A stretch of DNA of 64,000 nt from Asterias amurensis (taxonomy: Eukaryota; Echinodermata; Asteroidea; Forcipulatida; Asteriidae). Of this stretch, positions 54,951-64,000 are shown piece by piece. Location: assembly GCF_032118995.1 (NCBI RefSeq), contig NC_092662.1, positions 15,575,701 to 15,639,700 on the forward strand. The letters are read 5' to 3'. A program made the position numbers and the translations under genes. The notes under the pieces were generated by a model. The model saw only the letters and a list, made by a program, of their open reading frames with translations, was not told the origin of the DNA and did no database searches. Within the stretch, counting starts at the first letter, position 1. Every line of letters starts with the position of its first letter.

Positions 54951-55187
54951 CAAGGGCCAAGTCTTTTCATCTCTGTGATGACAACTTTTCTACTTCCAAG
55001 CAAATATGATAGTGTACGGAGATTCATAACAAAAATTCTCACAAATCCGGACAAATCTTGCCAAAGCACAAGCCTGAGTTACACTCTCCACTACTGTAAT
55101 TCCAAGTTGTTTTTATAACTCCTCCACTATCTAGTAAGGTTTTCGGTAACACCATGTAATGATAATCTCTTAATGAGTTGGGGGGGG

Positions 55188-55262
55188 GGGGGTTCTGAAA
55201 AGAACCATAGGTTTAACTCGACGTTTCGATCAGTAGGCCTATGCTCTGATCGTCTTCAAGAG
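55188..55262 (-). repeat. Penelope/hammerhead-like stem-loop (d)
   Basis: Minus strand: TTGAAGACGATCAGAGCATA, then GGCCTACTGATCGAAACGTC. The CGATCAG/CTGATCG stem is perfect. GGTTCTTTTCAGAACC follows, like the end of motif (c). Confidence 0.5.
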
Positions 55263-55541
55263 GATGCTGTTCTATCTTCTGACTGATTTCTAAAAGTCCA
55301 TTTAATAATTTCTACAGTTCTCCAAAGTTAAAAGGAATATCTTTTTTTAAATAGGCTTAATAAAAATAAGTCATCATGAATCATACAGATCACATGCAAA
55401 TAACTAATATGTAGTTAAAACAATGAATGAAATGGGTGTGAATTTTCAACTCAACTAAAAGGACAAATTAATCAGTCTTTATTTTAACAACAAATATATG
55501 TTAAACTGTGTAATCATAATATTGATTATAATAATTTTCTG

Positions 55542-55622
55542 CGTCGGGAAGAGCTGCGTACAGCAATGGAGGACCAACGTGTTTGGAGGGCCATCTTCCG
55601 ATGCTCCGCATCGACTGAATGA
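55542..55622 (+). pseudogene. Probable LINE ORF2 C-terminal tail, truncated
   Basis: A 26-codon reading (RREELRTAMEDQRVWRAIF then RCSASTE, stop) followed by TGAATGAATGAA resembles the end of a non-LTR retrotransposon polyprotein with its short tail repeat. No reverse transcriptase domain is left upstream. Confidence 0.4.
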
Positions 55623-55629
55623 ATGAATA

Positions 55630-56200
55630 AACATATAGGATTGTAACAGTTAACTCCAATTACCAAAGTTATACAATCCCTTAAAGTTTAACAGGTCAAT
55701 AAAAATGAAAGTAGCGACACACTGTATAATTTGTCCTTATATAGAACATCAAAACAGGTAACTAAATGCAAAGTTGACTCAGCTTTACAGACGTTTGAAA
55801 ATCGGGTCAAGGGACGCTTCCGACGCTACTCAAGACTCCATCTTGAAAATTCATCACGCCTGTTGTGTTACGTGAGTCACGATGCATCGCAGGATAGATT
55901 AACGGTACTGCATGAATGAGGACGAGCTGTTGAACCTGCCAAAGAAGAGAAGATGGCAGGAGGGAAGTTAGATATTAACTGGGAGGTATAAAAACATTGA
56001 GTTAGGGTAATATGCCAATTGTCATTTAAGAATAATTACGTGGCGTTATTAGTCACGGCTGGGTCATCAACTAATAACAGCTCCTAGTTTTACCCGGAAA
56101 AATAAAAAAAATCCCTAAGTAGATATTTCCTAAGGTGAGGTTTGCGGGAGCGTCATGTAAATCTCTTTTGACTAGTGTTGAGTTTGTTAAGCGCTGCGGA
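55630..56200. other. No gene seen
   Basis: Mixed sequence. A 62-residue open frame (55731-55919) has no recognised relatives. Confidence 0.35.
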
Positions 56201-56296
56201 ACTTTTGTGTGAAGTGCTATATAAATGCTGTTTATGGGCCCTCTTCTTTTCCTCTGTTTTATATTAATAAAAATATTATTATTATTATGTTTTTTT
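56172..56296 (+). mobile_element. SINE 3' tail fragment
   Basis: GTTAAGCGCTGCGGAACTTT, GTGCTATATAAATGCTG and a terminal ATTATTATTATTATG. ATGGGCCCTCTTCTTTTCCT inside it recurs at 56410. Confidence 0.55.
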
Positions 56297-56299
56297 TTT

Positions 56300-56365
56300 T
56301 TTTAAGAACCCGTTGGTTGACAATTCAACGTTTTGATCAGTTTGCTCTGATCACACGCTTGCGTA
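56300..56365 (-). repeat. Penelope/hammerhead-like stem-loop (e)
   Basis: Minus strand: GTGTGATCAGAGCAAACTGA, then TCAAAACGTTGAATTGTC; TGATCAG/CTGATCA stem before AAACGTTG. Confidence 0.4.
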
Positions 56366-56933
56366 ACTTTGCAACAAAGGCTGCAACATCAGCGCAGCAT
56401 AATCCAAATATGGGCCCTCTTCTTTTCCTCCGTTTTATATTAATAACCTATTAAATGCTTCTTGATAAATATAGAGTCGTAAATTTTAATGAATGGCGCC
56501 TAAAAACCTTTCAATCACACAAGAAGGAAAAAAGTCCATCTCTTATTACAGGATTATATTACATGAATCGATCAAAGAATTTAATAATTTGCCTTCCTGT
56601 TTATATCCTATAGACTGTGCAAGTATAGGGTTTTATATTCAAACACTTATAGGAAGTTAAAAATTGTTGCGGGTACTCGCTGCTAAAATATAGAATATAG
56701 AACTTCTTGAATGTGATAATCTTGGTACTCTCGGTCAGCTGCTCAGATCGTTCTGACAATCCTTTTCATACTTTGTCATGATGGTCTGGGGTCATCCATG
56801 GGTGTCAGGGTTATCCTGTTTCCTTAAATACTTGTTAATGTACCGCTTATTGTAAATATGATGTATTTTTATCTTCTCCATTTGTGGAGGTTTTGTTGAA
56901 ATAAATAAATAGGCTTCAAACTACCTCTAGCAA

Positions 56934-56970
56934 TCTCGGTGGTGTAGTGGTAAGACTTCGCTCGTCCCCA
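56934..56970 (+). mobile_element. tRNA-like SINE head, 5' part
   Basis: ATCTCGGTGGTGTAGTGGTA with A-box features. The matching 3' part appears at 57370-57413 after about 400 bases of other sequence. Confidence 0.45.
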
Positions 56971-57189
56971 GCGGGTTGCTTTAACCAAAGGCGCTGGGAT
57001 TGGCAAACGTATCATGTACTGGCATTGGTTTAATAATGCGCAGTCCCGTCATGCATCACACTCCATGGCACCATATTTCTATGCACTGCATACATGATGT
57101 ACTTCCTGAACAAGAATCTGTGCAAGTGATTAGCCCATCCCAGCGGTCCTGGATAGACTGGCCGCTGGGGCCAAGCGAATGGTAAGACA

Positions 57190-57330
57190 TGCCTTGAACT
57201 ACGCTCTTGAGGGGGCATGGCAATTTCCCTCTTCATGTAAGGGGCACTTCTATGAAAATGTAAATTAATTTGTACGGGAACCTTGCATAGGGCACCACAA
57301 CCAAAGAACAGGGCACCACGGAAATCGCTG
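57190..57330. mobile_element. L-family element, diverged
   Basis: GAGGGGGCATGGCAATTTCC, GGGGCACTTCTATGAAAATG and GGGCACCACAACCAAAGAAC. Confidence 0.5.
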
Positions 57331-57369
57331 TGGGTGCCGTGGGTTATCTGGAGGCCAGGTAAGATTCAT

Positions 57370-57413
57370 GCTCTAGAATGCCAAAGGGCGTGGGTACGAA
57401 TCCCACCCGAGAT
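57370..57413 (+). mobile_element. tRNA-like SINE head, 3' part
   Basis: CTCTAGAATGCCAAAGGGCG, then GGGTACGAATCCCACCCGAG, with a one-base-changed B box. Confidence 0.55.
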
Positions 57414-57744
57414 GTATACCTTATTTTTTTGTGTTTGCATGCTTTTTCTATTTGAATATGACTTACCCGCCTGATGATGTGTTTGTGTTGCTGCCAAAGC
57501 CTGTACCTCCGGATGGGGGGTTTGTGTTGCCACCAAAGCCTTCAAAAAACGATACAAAAACGGAAAACAAATATCATAATAAAGTCATTGTCTAGCAAAT
57601 GTCTGGGCAAATGGTGATTATTATCGGAGTGCAACATTATTTGCTGATGCTAAAAAATTACCAATTTCGTCGTCCATGGTGTCATGGCCAAACGTTTTAA
57701 AGCATCAAATTCAAGTTCTGGTTGTTTAATGGGTGTGGGTTTAA

Positions 57745-58000
57745 TCCTGGACCCAATTTCAAAGAGCTGCTTAAGCACAAAATTTTGCTTATAAAGCAAA
57801 AAAATCCTTGCTTAGTAAAATCAGATTACCAGCCAAGACTCCACTCAATTGTTATGCTAAGTAAACAACAGCTAAATACCAGTCACAAGCAATGTATACG
57901 GCATGAAATTTTGGCCAGTAACATGTGTAAAATAAGCGAGCTATTTTCGTGCTTAAGCAACTTTTTTTGCTTAAGCAGCTCTATGAAATTGGCCCCTGGT
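57745..58000. mobile_element. Foldback element F4
   Basis: CTGGACCCAATTTCAAAGAG and CTCTATGAAATTGGCCCCTG are inverted ends; GCTTAAGCAC and GTGCTTAAGC pair inside. Confidence 0.8.
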
Positions 58001-58345
58001 CATAATACTTGAGCAAGCGTTTCACTATATCATTGCTTCTCTTCACCCAGGGGTATATAAATGGTACCTGCTAGTGCCAGGGTAGAGGTTCCTGGTCATA
58101 ACACTTGATCAAGCGTTTCACTATATAATTGCTTCTCTTCACCCAGGGGTATATACATATACGAGTGCCAGGGTAGAGGTTGATGTTGTGTTTGGAAAAG
58201 CCTTTGGAGTGCCACGGCAGCCCAGGGCTGTGTACACCCCAACGAGCTGAGAAAGATTACAATAATGTTATGGTCCAATGACTAGTGCACTAATGTAAAG
58301 CGCATTGATGTACAACATTGTAAAATGCACTATATACGAACTAGT
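58000..58345 (+). mobile_element. SINE-like fragment with internal 80-bp duplication
   Basis: AGCAAGCGTTTCACTATATC (58012) and ATCAAGCGTTTCACTATATA (58109) each precede TTGCTTCTCTTCACCCAGGG. The end TAAAATGCACTATATACGAA and TTATTATCATTA looks like a SINE tail. Confidence 0.55.
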
Positions 58346-59160
58346 TATTATCATTAATATTTTTAACAAACTGTAAAAATTCATGGTCCGTGGCAGAGAA
58401 TGACTTCACCACCTGGTAAGAATACTTTTAATAACCTACACTTCAGTGGCATGAACGGTTCGTATTTTTTGACCTCCATGTAACATTATGAGGATTGCTA
58501 GCCCCTGGTACGACCTATAACGGATACTGACATCCTATCAGGACAACTGGGTTGCTCATCACCTTTTCTATATATAAACAATTGCTTAGAACGACAATTT
58601 TTTTGTAGCAATAAAGGTTACCAGCCAGAATGTCATACAGTTACCATTGCTGTTACTGGTAACCCTGTCATTTTTTTGCTTAGCCAAGAAATTCTATAAG
58701 CAACATTTTGTATACTAGTCACAATTTGTACGTGTGTGGAATAGTAACTTGGATGGGCATTTTTTATGTGTTACCCTCAATTATAGAACAATCGTTTTAT
58801 CTACTTTGTTGTAAAACTACTCAATTCCAGAGAAGTATTGTAGAATTTCAACTTCCAGGGATTAAATTAAACCACAATTTTGTTTAAATTTGTGTTCCCC
58901 AGTAAATCATTGCACTCATTTCTCATTTTTGTTTGATTTTATTATCCTTTGACAATTCTACCTGATGAAAAACCCCTTCAATAGTACAATGCGTTTTCAC
59001 TTTAAAGTAATGTGGTTTAAGTAAAGAGATACCAGTTTTGATGACCCACAATTTGAATCTGAGAAGAGTTACTGTAGTAACATGCCACTAGGCAGTAGAG
59101 TAAAGCCTGTGTTTTTTTTTAACTGTTTGCAAATACATTTGTAAACAGGGGTCTGGAGAA
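58346..59160. other. No gene seen; F-type remnant
   Basis: 58570-58705 holds TTGCTTAGAACGACAATT and ACCCTGTCATTTTTTTGCTT of family F. The rest is AT-rich. Confidence 0.45.
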
Positions 59161-59162
59161 TT

Positions 59163-59312
59163 ATGCCTGTATGCTTCATTTTGGAACGGGTAGGGGCACC
59201 AAGGCATTTCAGGAAATTGTGAAATTTCTACTGGAGCATTTCAAGGGCACCAAGGCAATGAGCAGGGGGCATGGAGGCAATCGCCTTTGTTGTCTCTGCA
59301 GGCCTGTTATAT
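59163..59312. mobile_element. L-family element
   Basis: TATGCCTGTATGCTTCATTT, GGGGCACCAAGGCATTTCAG, GGGCACCAAGGCAATGAGCA, ATCGCCTTTGTTGTCTCTGC and AGGCCTG. Confidence 0.7.
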
Positions 59313-59370
59313 CGTTGCGGTACCCGCTGCCAAAACATAGGATTTAAACTGCCTCTAGCTACCGGGCAAC

Positions 59371-59525
59371 CTCGGTAGTCTAGTTGGTAAGACACTGCTC
59401 TAGAATTGCAAGGGTCGTGGGTTCGAATCCCACCCGAGTAACATGCCTGTGATATTTTTTTCACAGGACTCGGGAAAGTACTGGGTATACAGTGCTAACA
59501 CACATCGTTGTATGGGTAAAAACCA
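59371..59525 (+). mobile_element. tRNA-derived SINE head and body
   Basis: CTCGGTAGTCTAGTTGGTAA, B box GGTTCGAATCC (59420-59430) and CCCACCCGAG close a tRNA-like fold. The body has GGAAAGTACTGGGTATACAG. The minus-strand reading SGGIRTHDPCNSRAV is the familiar SINE-derived false protein. Confidence 0.7.
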
Positions 59526-60000
59526 AAATTAATACTCTGCAGGCCTGTTTTTTGGCTCTTCTTAAAGTAACAGTGCTTTAAACATCTTTCAAGAGTATAA
59601 TGGGCAGGCTGTTGCTTTAATTAATTAAAACAAATTAAAGGTCCGTGTAAGCTAAAGACGAGGAGTGCTCTCAACTCTGATACTTCAAAACTCCAATAAA
59701 GCCAACTCAATCCTCACAAATCGACCTTATATATCAAATGTTATAGGTCTTTAGACCGGCTAGGTGTGTATGTACAATTTCCGATGGCGAGTGTGTCGTA
59801 GGCTTGCGCAAATAATTATCCTGCGTCCCGTGGAGGTAACATTATACGAGCTTAGATTACGACCGGTGTGAACGGCCACACTGGTTGAAATAGTCAGAGA
59901 AATTCTATCCCAGACGAGCGGAGATGTCATCTTACTGTCTGGCGCTGGTTTAGATGTCTTTGATATTGACACACAAATGCCACAGAGTGTCAAGCCGTGT
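59526..60000. other. No gene seen
   Basis: No recognised element. An 84-residue minus-strand open frame (59760-60014) has no supporting features. Confidence 0.4.
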
Positions 60001-60001
60001 T

Positions 60002-60136
60002 TAAAGGGAAACATTACCTTGGATAGGGCAAGTTGGTCTAAAGTAGTGATCTACACAAATATGCCTTGAAATTGCAATTTTGAAATTGGTTTTCCTTACG
60101 TCATGAACTAGCACGACAGTCGATTTGTGGAGTCAA
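60002..60136. mobile_element. Foldback MITE A6, degenerate fragment
   Basis: TTAAAGGGAAACATTACCTT, ATGCCTTGAAATTGCAATTT and ACTAGCACGACAGTCGATTT are diverged from the A left arm. Confidence 0.6.
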
Positions 60137-60164
60137 AACATGGATACACCAGAGTGTAAAATTA

Positions 60165-60315
60165 CAGACACTGGACAATTTTGGTAATTGATAAAGACCA
60201 GTCTTCTCACTTGGTGTATCTCAACATATGCATAAAATATCAAACCTGTGAAAATTTGAGCTCAATTGGTCATCGAAGTTGCGAGATAATAATGAGGAAA
60301 AAAACACCCTTGTCA
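60165..60315 (-). mobile_element. TTAA MITE B21, truncated
   Basis: CAGACACTGGACAATTTTGG to ACACCCTTGTCACAAA. Confidence 0.78.
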
Positions 60316-60611
60316 CAAAAAGCCACATTTGTGAAAGTTTCAACTGAAAACAGTGTCCATTACTGAGAAAACAGCAACAAACTTTCACTGTGTTTCACAC
60401 TAACTGGAGTCCATCCATAATAGCAAGGTGACAGCAGGAAATAGTGCTTAAAAACATGTTCTGCTAAGCAAAAGGAAGCAGGATACCAGACACAAAGTTG
60501 GCTTAGTAGAGTTTAACTTCGCACCTTTGACATGAGCTGGTCACTGTCATAACGGATGTGACTTATGAATGATTCATGTTCTTTAAAGGTTTTTTTTACA
60601 GTGGTTGGGCA

Positions 60612-60940
60612 AAGGCACACGTTGCCTTGGATCGGACGAGTTGGTCTATAAAAAGCGTTTGTAAACGTTTTTTATAAAATGCTTATGAGTAGAAAGATGA
60701 TGTAAAAGTAGAATACAATGATCCACACAAACATGCCTTGAAATTGCGTGGTTTTCATTTTACATCGTCGATTAACACGGTCGGCCATTTATGGGAGTCA
60801 AATTTTTGACTCCCATAAATGGCCGACCGTGTTAGTTTGCATAGTAAAATTAAAACCACGCAATTTCGAGGCATATTTGTGTGGATCATTGTATTCTACC
60901 ATATGCTAACACATCTTTCTAACCATATGCATTTTATTTG
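60612..60940. mobile_element. Foldback MITE A5, right end lost
   Basis: AAGGCACACGTTGCCTTGGA, arms AACACGGTCGGCCATTTATG and complement around 60808. The right arm stops at ACCATATGCATTTTAT. Confidence 0.85.
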
Positions 60941-60954
60941 GTTTGCGGAAAAAG

Positions 60955-61190
60955 ATAATTAATATTTGAAGCTGCGGGTACCACAGAGATTTTGGTATAT
61001 TTGCATGAGGGATAAAGTATAATTTACCATTACACCGATGTGTAAGCGGCTTGTACCAAAAAGGCCCGCAGCGGCAGCAAATGGCTGCAAGGTTCGACCT
61101 ACTTCCATTCCACATAAAGAAGTCACAGCAAGGGTCATGTCCGGATATGATATTTGCCAATGTAGTATGTTAACAAAGTATCCCAATTTC
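60955..61190 (-). other. Doubtful exon-like open frames
   Basis: Two minus-strand frames are open together. One is cysteine-rich (SGHDPCCDFFMWN, then ICCRCGPFWYKPLTHRCNGK); the other reads LGYFVNILHWQISYPD to LCGTRSFKY, stop, after an acceptor-like TGTGTTTAG. The first loosely recalls a galaxin-type CC..Y.P.T..C.G repeat. No neighbouring exon was found. Confidence 0.15.
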
Positions 61191-61800
61191 TAAACACAAA
61201 ACTAAATTTTCTGTTTCGTGTAATTTCTATTGACATTTTTACTGACAAAATTTGATTCAAGAAAATGACCAATAATATTTGCGATGTCTGTGTGTTTTGT
61301 GGTGAATAAACAGAAATGAATAAACAGAAATGAATAAACAGAATGGTCAAGCCGTGTATACTCAGTACTTTCCCCCGAGTTCTGTTGACGAAAATAATTC
61401 AATCCACGGGCATATTGCATATTACTAGTCAATGAATTTAGGCGTCAGCAAAATGGCTAAAGGAGATGTGTCTGAAGATGCTATTTAATAAGTTCAACAA
61501 TTTGTTTAATGTCTTCTAGCCAAATCTCAGAATAAAAGCTAACAGTACTTCAGGGATTGTCTGCCTGTCTGAAAAGATGACACATTTGCCAATGAATTGA
61601 GGGGTGTGATGTGAGAGACAGTAAATGCCTAGAAGGGGATCCGTCTAAAGATGATATTAATAATAATAATATAGTCTCAACTTCTGCAGCTGATTTCATG
61701 AAATGCTAGGATTAGTCCCATCTTTGTCAGGAGCAGGAGTGCCTTTTAGACAGACATGGCGCATTATAAATTAAAAATGGCCACTATTATTATAATTATC
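61191..61800. other. No gene seen
   Basis: AGAAATGAATAAAC repeated three times at 61310-61342 and a TAATAATAATAATA run near 61660. Otherwise featureless. Confidence 0.4.
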
Positions 61801-61925
61801 TTGAGTTAAGACGAGGAACTCGTCCTAACTTAGGATGGGGTCAATGTGTCCTAACGTCTTCGGACGCGTAACTTAACTCATTCTAAGATTAATCCTAAGT
61901 TAGGAAGAGTTTGGTGAAATCGCAG
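61801..61925. mobile_element. Foldback element D7, diverged
   Basis: TGAGTTAAGACGAGGAACTC and ATCCTAAGTTAGGAAGAGTT with TGGTGAAATCGCAGC at the end. Confidence 0.65.
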
Positions 61926-62440
61926 CTGGACTGTCTTGTTTTTTTTTGTGCTCAAATGATGACTTTCAGTCTGATAAATCTCTTTTCAATTGAGTATTGA
62001 ACAATTATTATCCGTAAATACAAATGAGATCAATTTTCTCTTAGTGCTTGTCCAAATTAAAACAGTTCAAATGTTAAACTGTGTGGATTTCTTTTTCCAC
62101 ATTCAAACTCTGGTCTTGTAAGAGCACTATCTGGTCCAGTAAACTTGTGGATTTTTACCTCATATTCAAGTTTCTGCATTTATACCATCGGTCCTTTTGG
62201 TTGGTAAGCAACAGCTAAAATATTTTCCCATATAAAATAAATCAACTAAGCCAAACGTTGACAACAAAATGGCTACAAGATTTGCCCTGAATGTATCTTG
62301 AATTTAGAAAAGTTTAAATCTTGGACACCGTACTGATAGACAGATTTGACAGACACCCCAGTGACTGCTTCAACCTTGCTTCCAAATACTCTTCTTCCAT
62401 CCCCCCCCCCATGACATCACTGTCTAACCCTCATCATATT
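61926..62440. other. No gene seen
   Basis: AT-rich with a C run at 62401-62410. Confidence 0.4.
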
Positions 62441-62442
62441 AA

Positions 62443-62602
62443 CAGGCTTTTATTATTTGAGTGAGAACATACCTCTTTCGCAAAAACTTTGCTACTTCAG
62501 AGGGAGGCGTTTCTTACAATGTTTTATACTATCAGCTCTCCATTGCTCATTACCAATAACTAATTTTGAGTAATTACCAATAGTAGTGTCCAGTGCCTTT
62601 AA
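62443..62602 (-). mobile_element. TTAA MITE B22, right half
   Basis: AGGCTTTTATTATTTGAGTG to GTGTCCAGTGCCTTTAA. Element E2 starts on the same TTAA. Confidence 0.82.
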
Positions 62603-62928
62603 AAGATTTGGGTACTTTTTATAACACAAAACACAATGTCCACAGTTTTAAACTAGTTTGAAGATAATGATCCCAGAAAGCTGTCCTCAAAATATTACTT
62701 GCTGAGGTGCAGTAGTTTTTGAGGAATGAGTAAAACAATGTCACGAAAATACGTTTTACATGCTAAAATAATTTTTGTGACTTGTTTTAATCAAAAACTA
62801 CAGCACCTCAGTAAGTAATATTTTAAGGGAAGCTTTCTACCATCATTATCTTCAAACTGTGTAAGTTTAACGTAAATCTGTGGACATTGTGTTTTTTGTC
62901 CTGCAGTACCGATGCCTAAAGGTACATA
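62599..62928. mobile_element. E-family element E2, foldback
   Basis: GTTTGAAGATAATGATCCCA and TACCATCATTATCTTCAAAC are inverted, as are AATATTACTTGCTGAGGTGC and its complement. The outer part has ACACAATGTCCACAG and CTGTGGACATTGTGTTTT. Confidence 0.8.
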
Positions 62929-63103
62929 ACACATAATTGTACATACGAGAGCAGTGGGGCTAGTCGGCACTAACAGGATTAAAGATGAGTCAATGAATTA
63001 AGAAGTGTGATATGAGAGATGACATATCGCTAGAGGGGATTGGTCTAGAGGAAGAAGCCTCATGAACCACTTTCATGAAGGGAATAACTAACAGGATTAA
63101 AGG

Positions 63104-63545
63104 GTTTTGATACCTTTTGTAGATCAAGTTTTTGGCCATGACATGAATCCCTACTCACTGTAAATAAAGATGTATGTAATTTAATTTACCTGTAAAAGTT
63201 TCAGCTTCATTAGTCTTCAAGTTTTTGAAGAACAAAGAGTGAAAATTACAAAGCAATGTTTTCAGGAGAGTCGCGTAAATCCGTGGTACATGCTAAATTA
63301 GCTTTCATCTCATTGTTTTCTAAAGTGAAAACAGAATTAGCTGTTGCAAACAACTTACCAACCAAAAGGATCGAGGTTATAAATGCAAAAATTAGTTACT
63401 GGCCAGACATTTCTCAAAAACTATAGCACCTCAGCAGGTAATATTTTGAGGGGAATCTTTATATCATCATTATCTTTAAACCGTGTAAGTTCAATGTAAA
63501 TCTGTTAACGTTTGTGTTTTGTGTTGTAAAAAAAAACCACCCACA
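63104..63545. mobile_element. E-family element E3
   Basis: TTAAAGGGTTTTGATACCTT at the left and ACACCCTTTCAAG at the right. CACCTCAGCAGGTAATATTT and TTATCTTTAAACCGTGTAAG match E2. Confidence 0.75.
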
Positions 63546-63549
63546 CCCT

Positions 63550-63935
63550 TTCAAGACCCTGGACACTATTGGTAATTGTCAAAGACCAGTCTTCTCACTT
63601 TGTGTATCTCAACATATGCATAAAATAACAAACCTGTGAAAATTTGAGCTCAATTGGTCGTCAAAGTTGCGAGATAATGATGAAAGATAACACACCCTTG
63701 TCACACGAAGTTGTGTGCGTTTAGATGGTTGATTTCGAGACCTCAAACTCTAAACCTGAGGTCTCGAAATCAAATTCGTGGAAAATTACTCCTTTCTCGA
63801 AAACTATGTCACTTCAGAGGGAGCCGTTTCTCACACTGTTTTATACCATCAACCTCTCCCCATTACTCGTCACCAAGTAAGGTTTTATGCTAATAATTAT
63901 TTTGCGTAATTACCAATAGTGTCCACTGCCTTTAA
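63550..63935 (-). mobile_element. TTAA MITE B23
   Basis: GACCCTGGACACTATTGGTA to GTGTCCACTGCCTTTAA, full length. Left TTAA mutated where it joins E3. Central palindrome GAGACCTCAAACTCTAAACC near 63740. Confidence 0.9.
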
Positions 63936-64000
63936 GAGACATCTCTATACATGTATGTCATCACAAATAAAGAACTACGATAGAAAGCCTGGGTCTCCCC

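Noticed and set aside
59228..59464. Protein-like frame with SGGIRTHDPCNSRAV
   Set aside because: This is the minus-strand translation of a tRNA-like SINE head, a known source of false proteins.
63711..63893. Recurrent 60-residue open frames (readings such as SRPQTLNLRSRNQI) at 29330, 43097, 52945 and 63711
   Set aside because: They fall at the same place in independent B-family MITEs. The shared frame reflects shared non-coding sequence, not a protein.

Overview
The window reads as animal nuclear DNA: genes split into exons with GT..AG introns, about 60% A+T, and packed with short non-autonomous transposons, foldback elements, tRNA-derived SINE pieces and minisatellites. The repeat repertoire (TTAA-flanked MITEs beginning TTAAAGGCAGTGG, foldback elements with GGATTTCACAAAGAGTTAGG ends) together with the deuterostome-like proteins suggests an echinoderm, probably a sea star. 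Species cannot be fixed from the sequence alone.

Three protein-coding genes can be supported, all in the left part. (1) A 1-Cys peroxiredoxin (PRDX6 type) on the minus strand: exon 1 at 3446-3531, exon 2 at 777-933 and the start of exon 3 at 1-80, continuing off the left edge. (2) A two-exon PAP2-family lipid phosphatase of the PLPP6/PLPP7 type on the minus strand: exons 7059-7404 and 5926-6305, with all three catalytic motifs intact. (3) A FAM78 gene on the plus strand: conserved coding exons 16642-16904 and 35820-36357, separated by an intron of about 18.9 kb. The phosphatase and FAM78 are divergently oriented, as I recall for PLPP7 and FAM78A at human 9q34. Between them lie two perfect TGACGTCA sites and a candidate first exon (8432-8546). 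That exon would splice in frame to an acceptor at 16600 and give FAM78 an N-terminal extension.

FAM78 exon 1 is also preceded by a stop-free in-frame stretch of about 370 codons (15532-16641), which is unusual and unexplained. The large FAM78 intron (16905-35819) holds many TTAA MITEs, a roughly 200-bp array with five YY1-like cores (18640-19600), a 22-bp minisatellite (20735-21302) and two clusters of CRE-like TGACGT sites (30.7 kb and 32.65 kb).

From 36358 to the right edge (27.6 kb) I find no convincing gene. It is the FAM78 3' flank plus a repeat graveyard: chains of TTAA MITEs sharing a single TTAA, a 228-bp GC-rich palindrome with perfect 18-bp ends and a 9-bp target duplication (47264-47491), nested hairpins (50457-50925), Penelope/hammerhead-like stem-loops and SINE heads. 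There is no CRISPR array, bacterial operon or rRNA gene. The tRNA-like sequences are SINE-derived.
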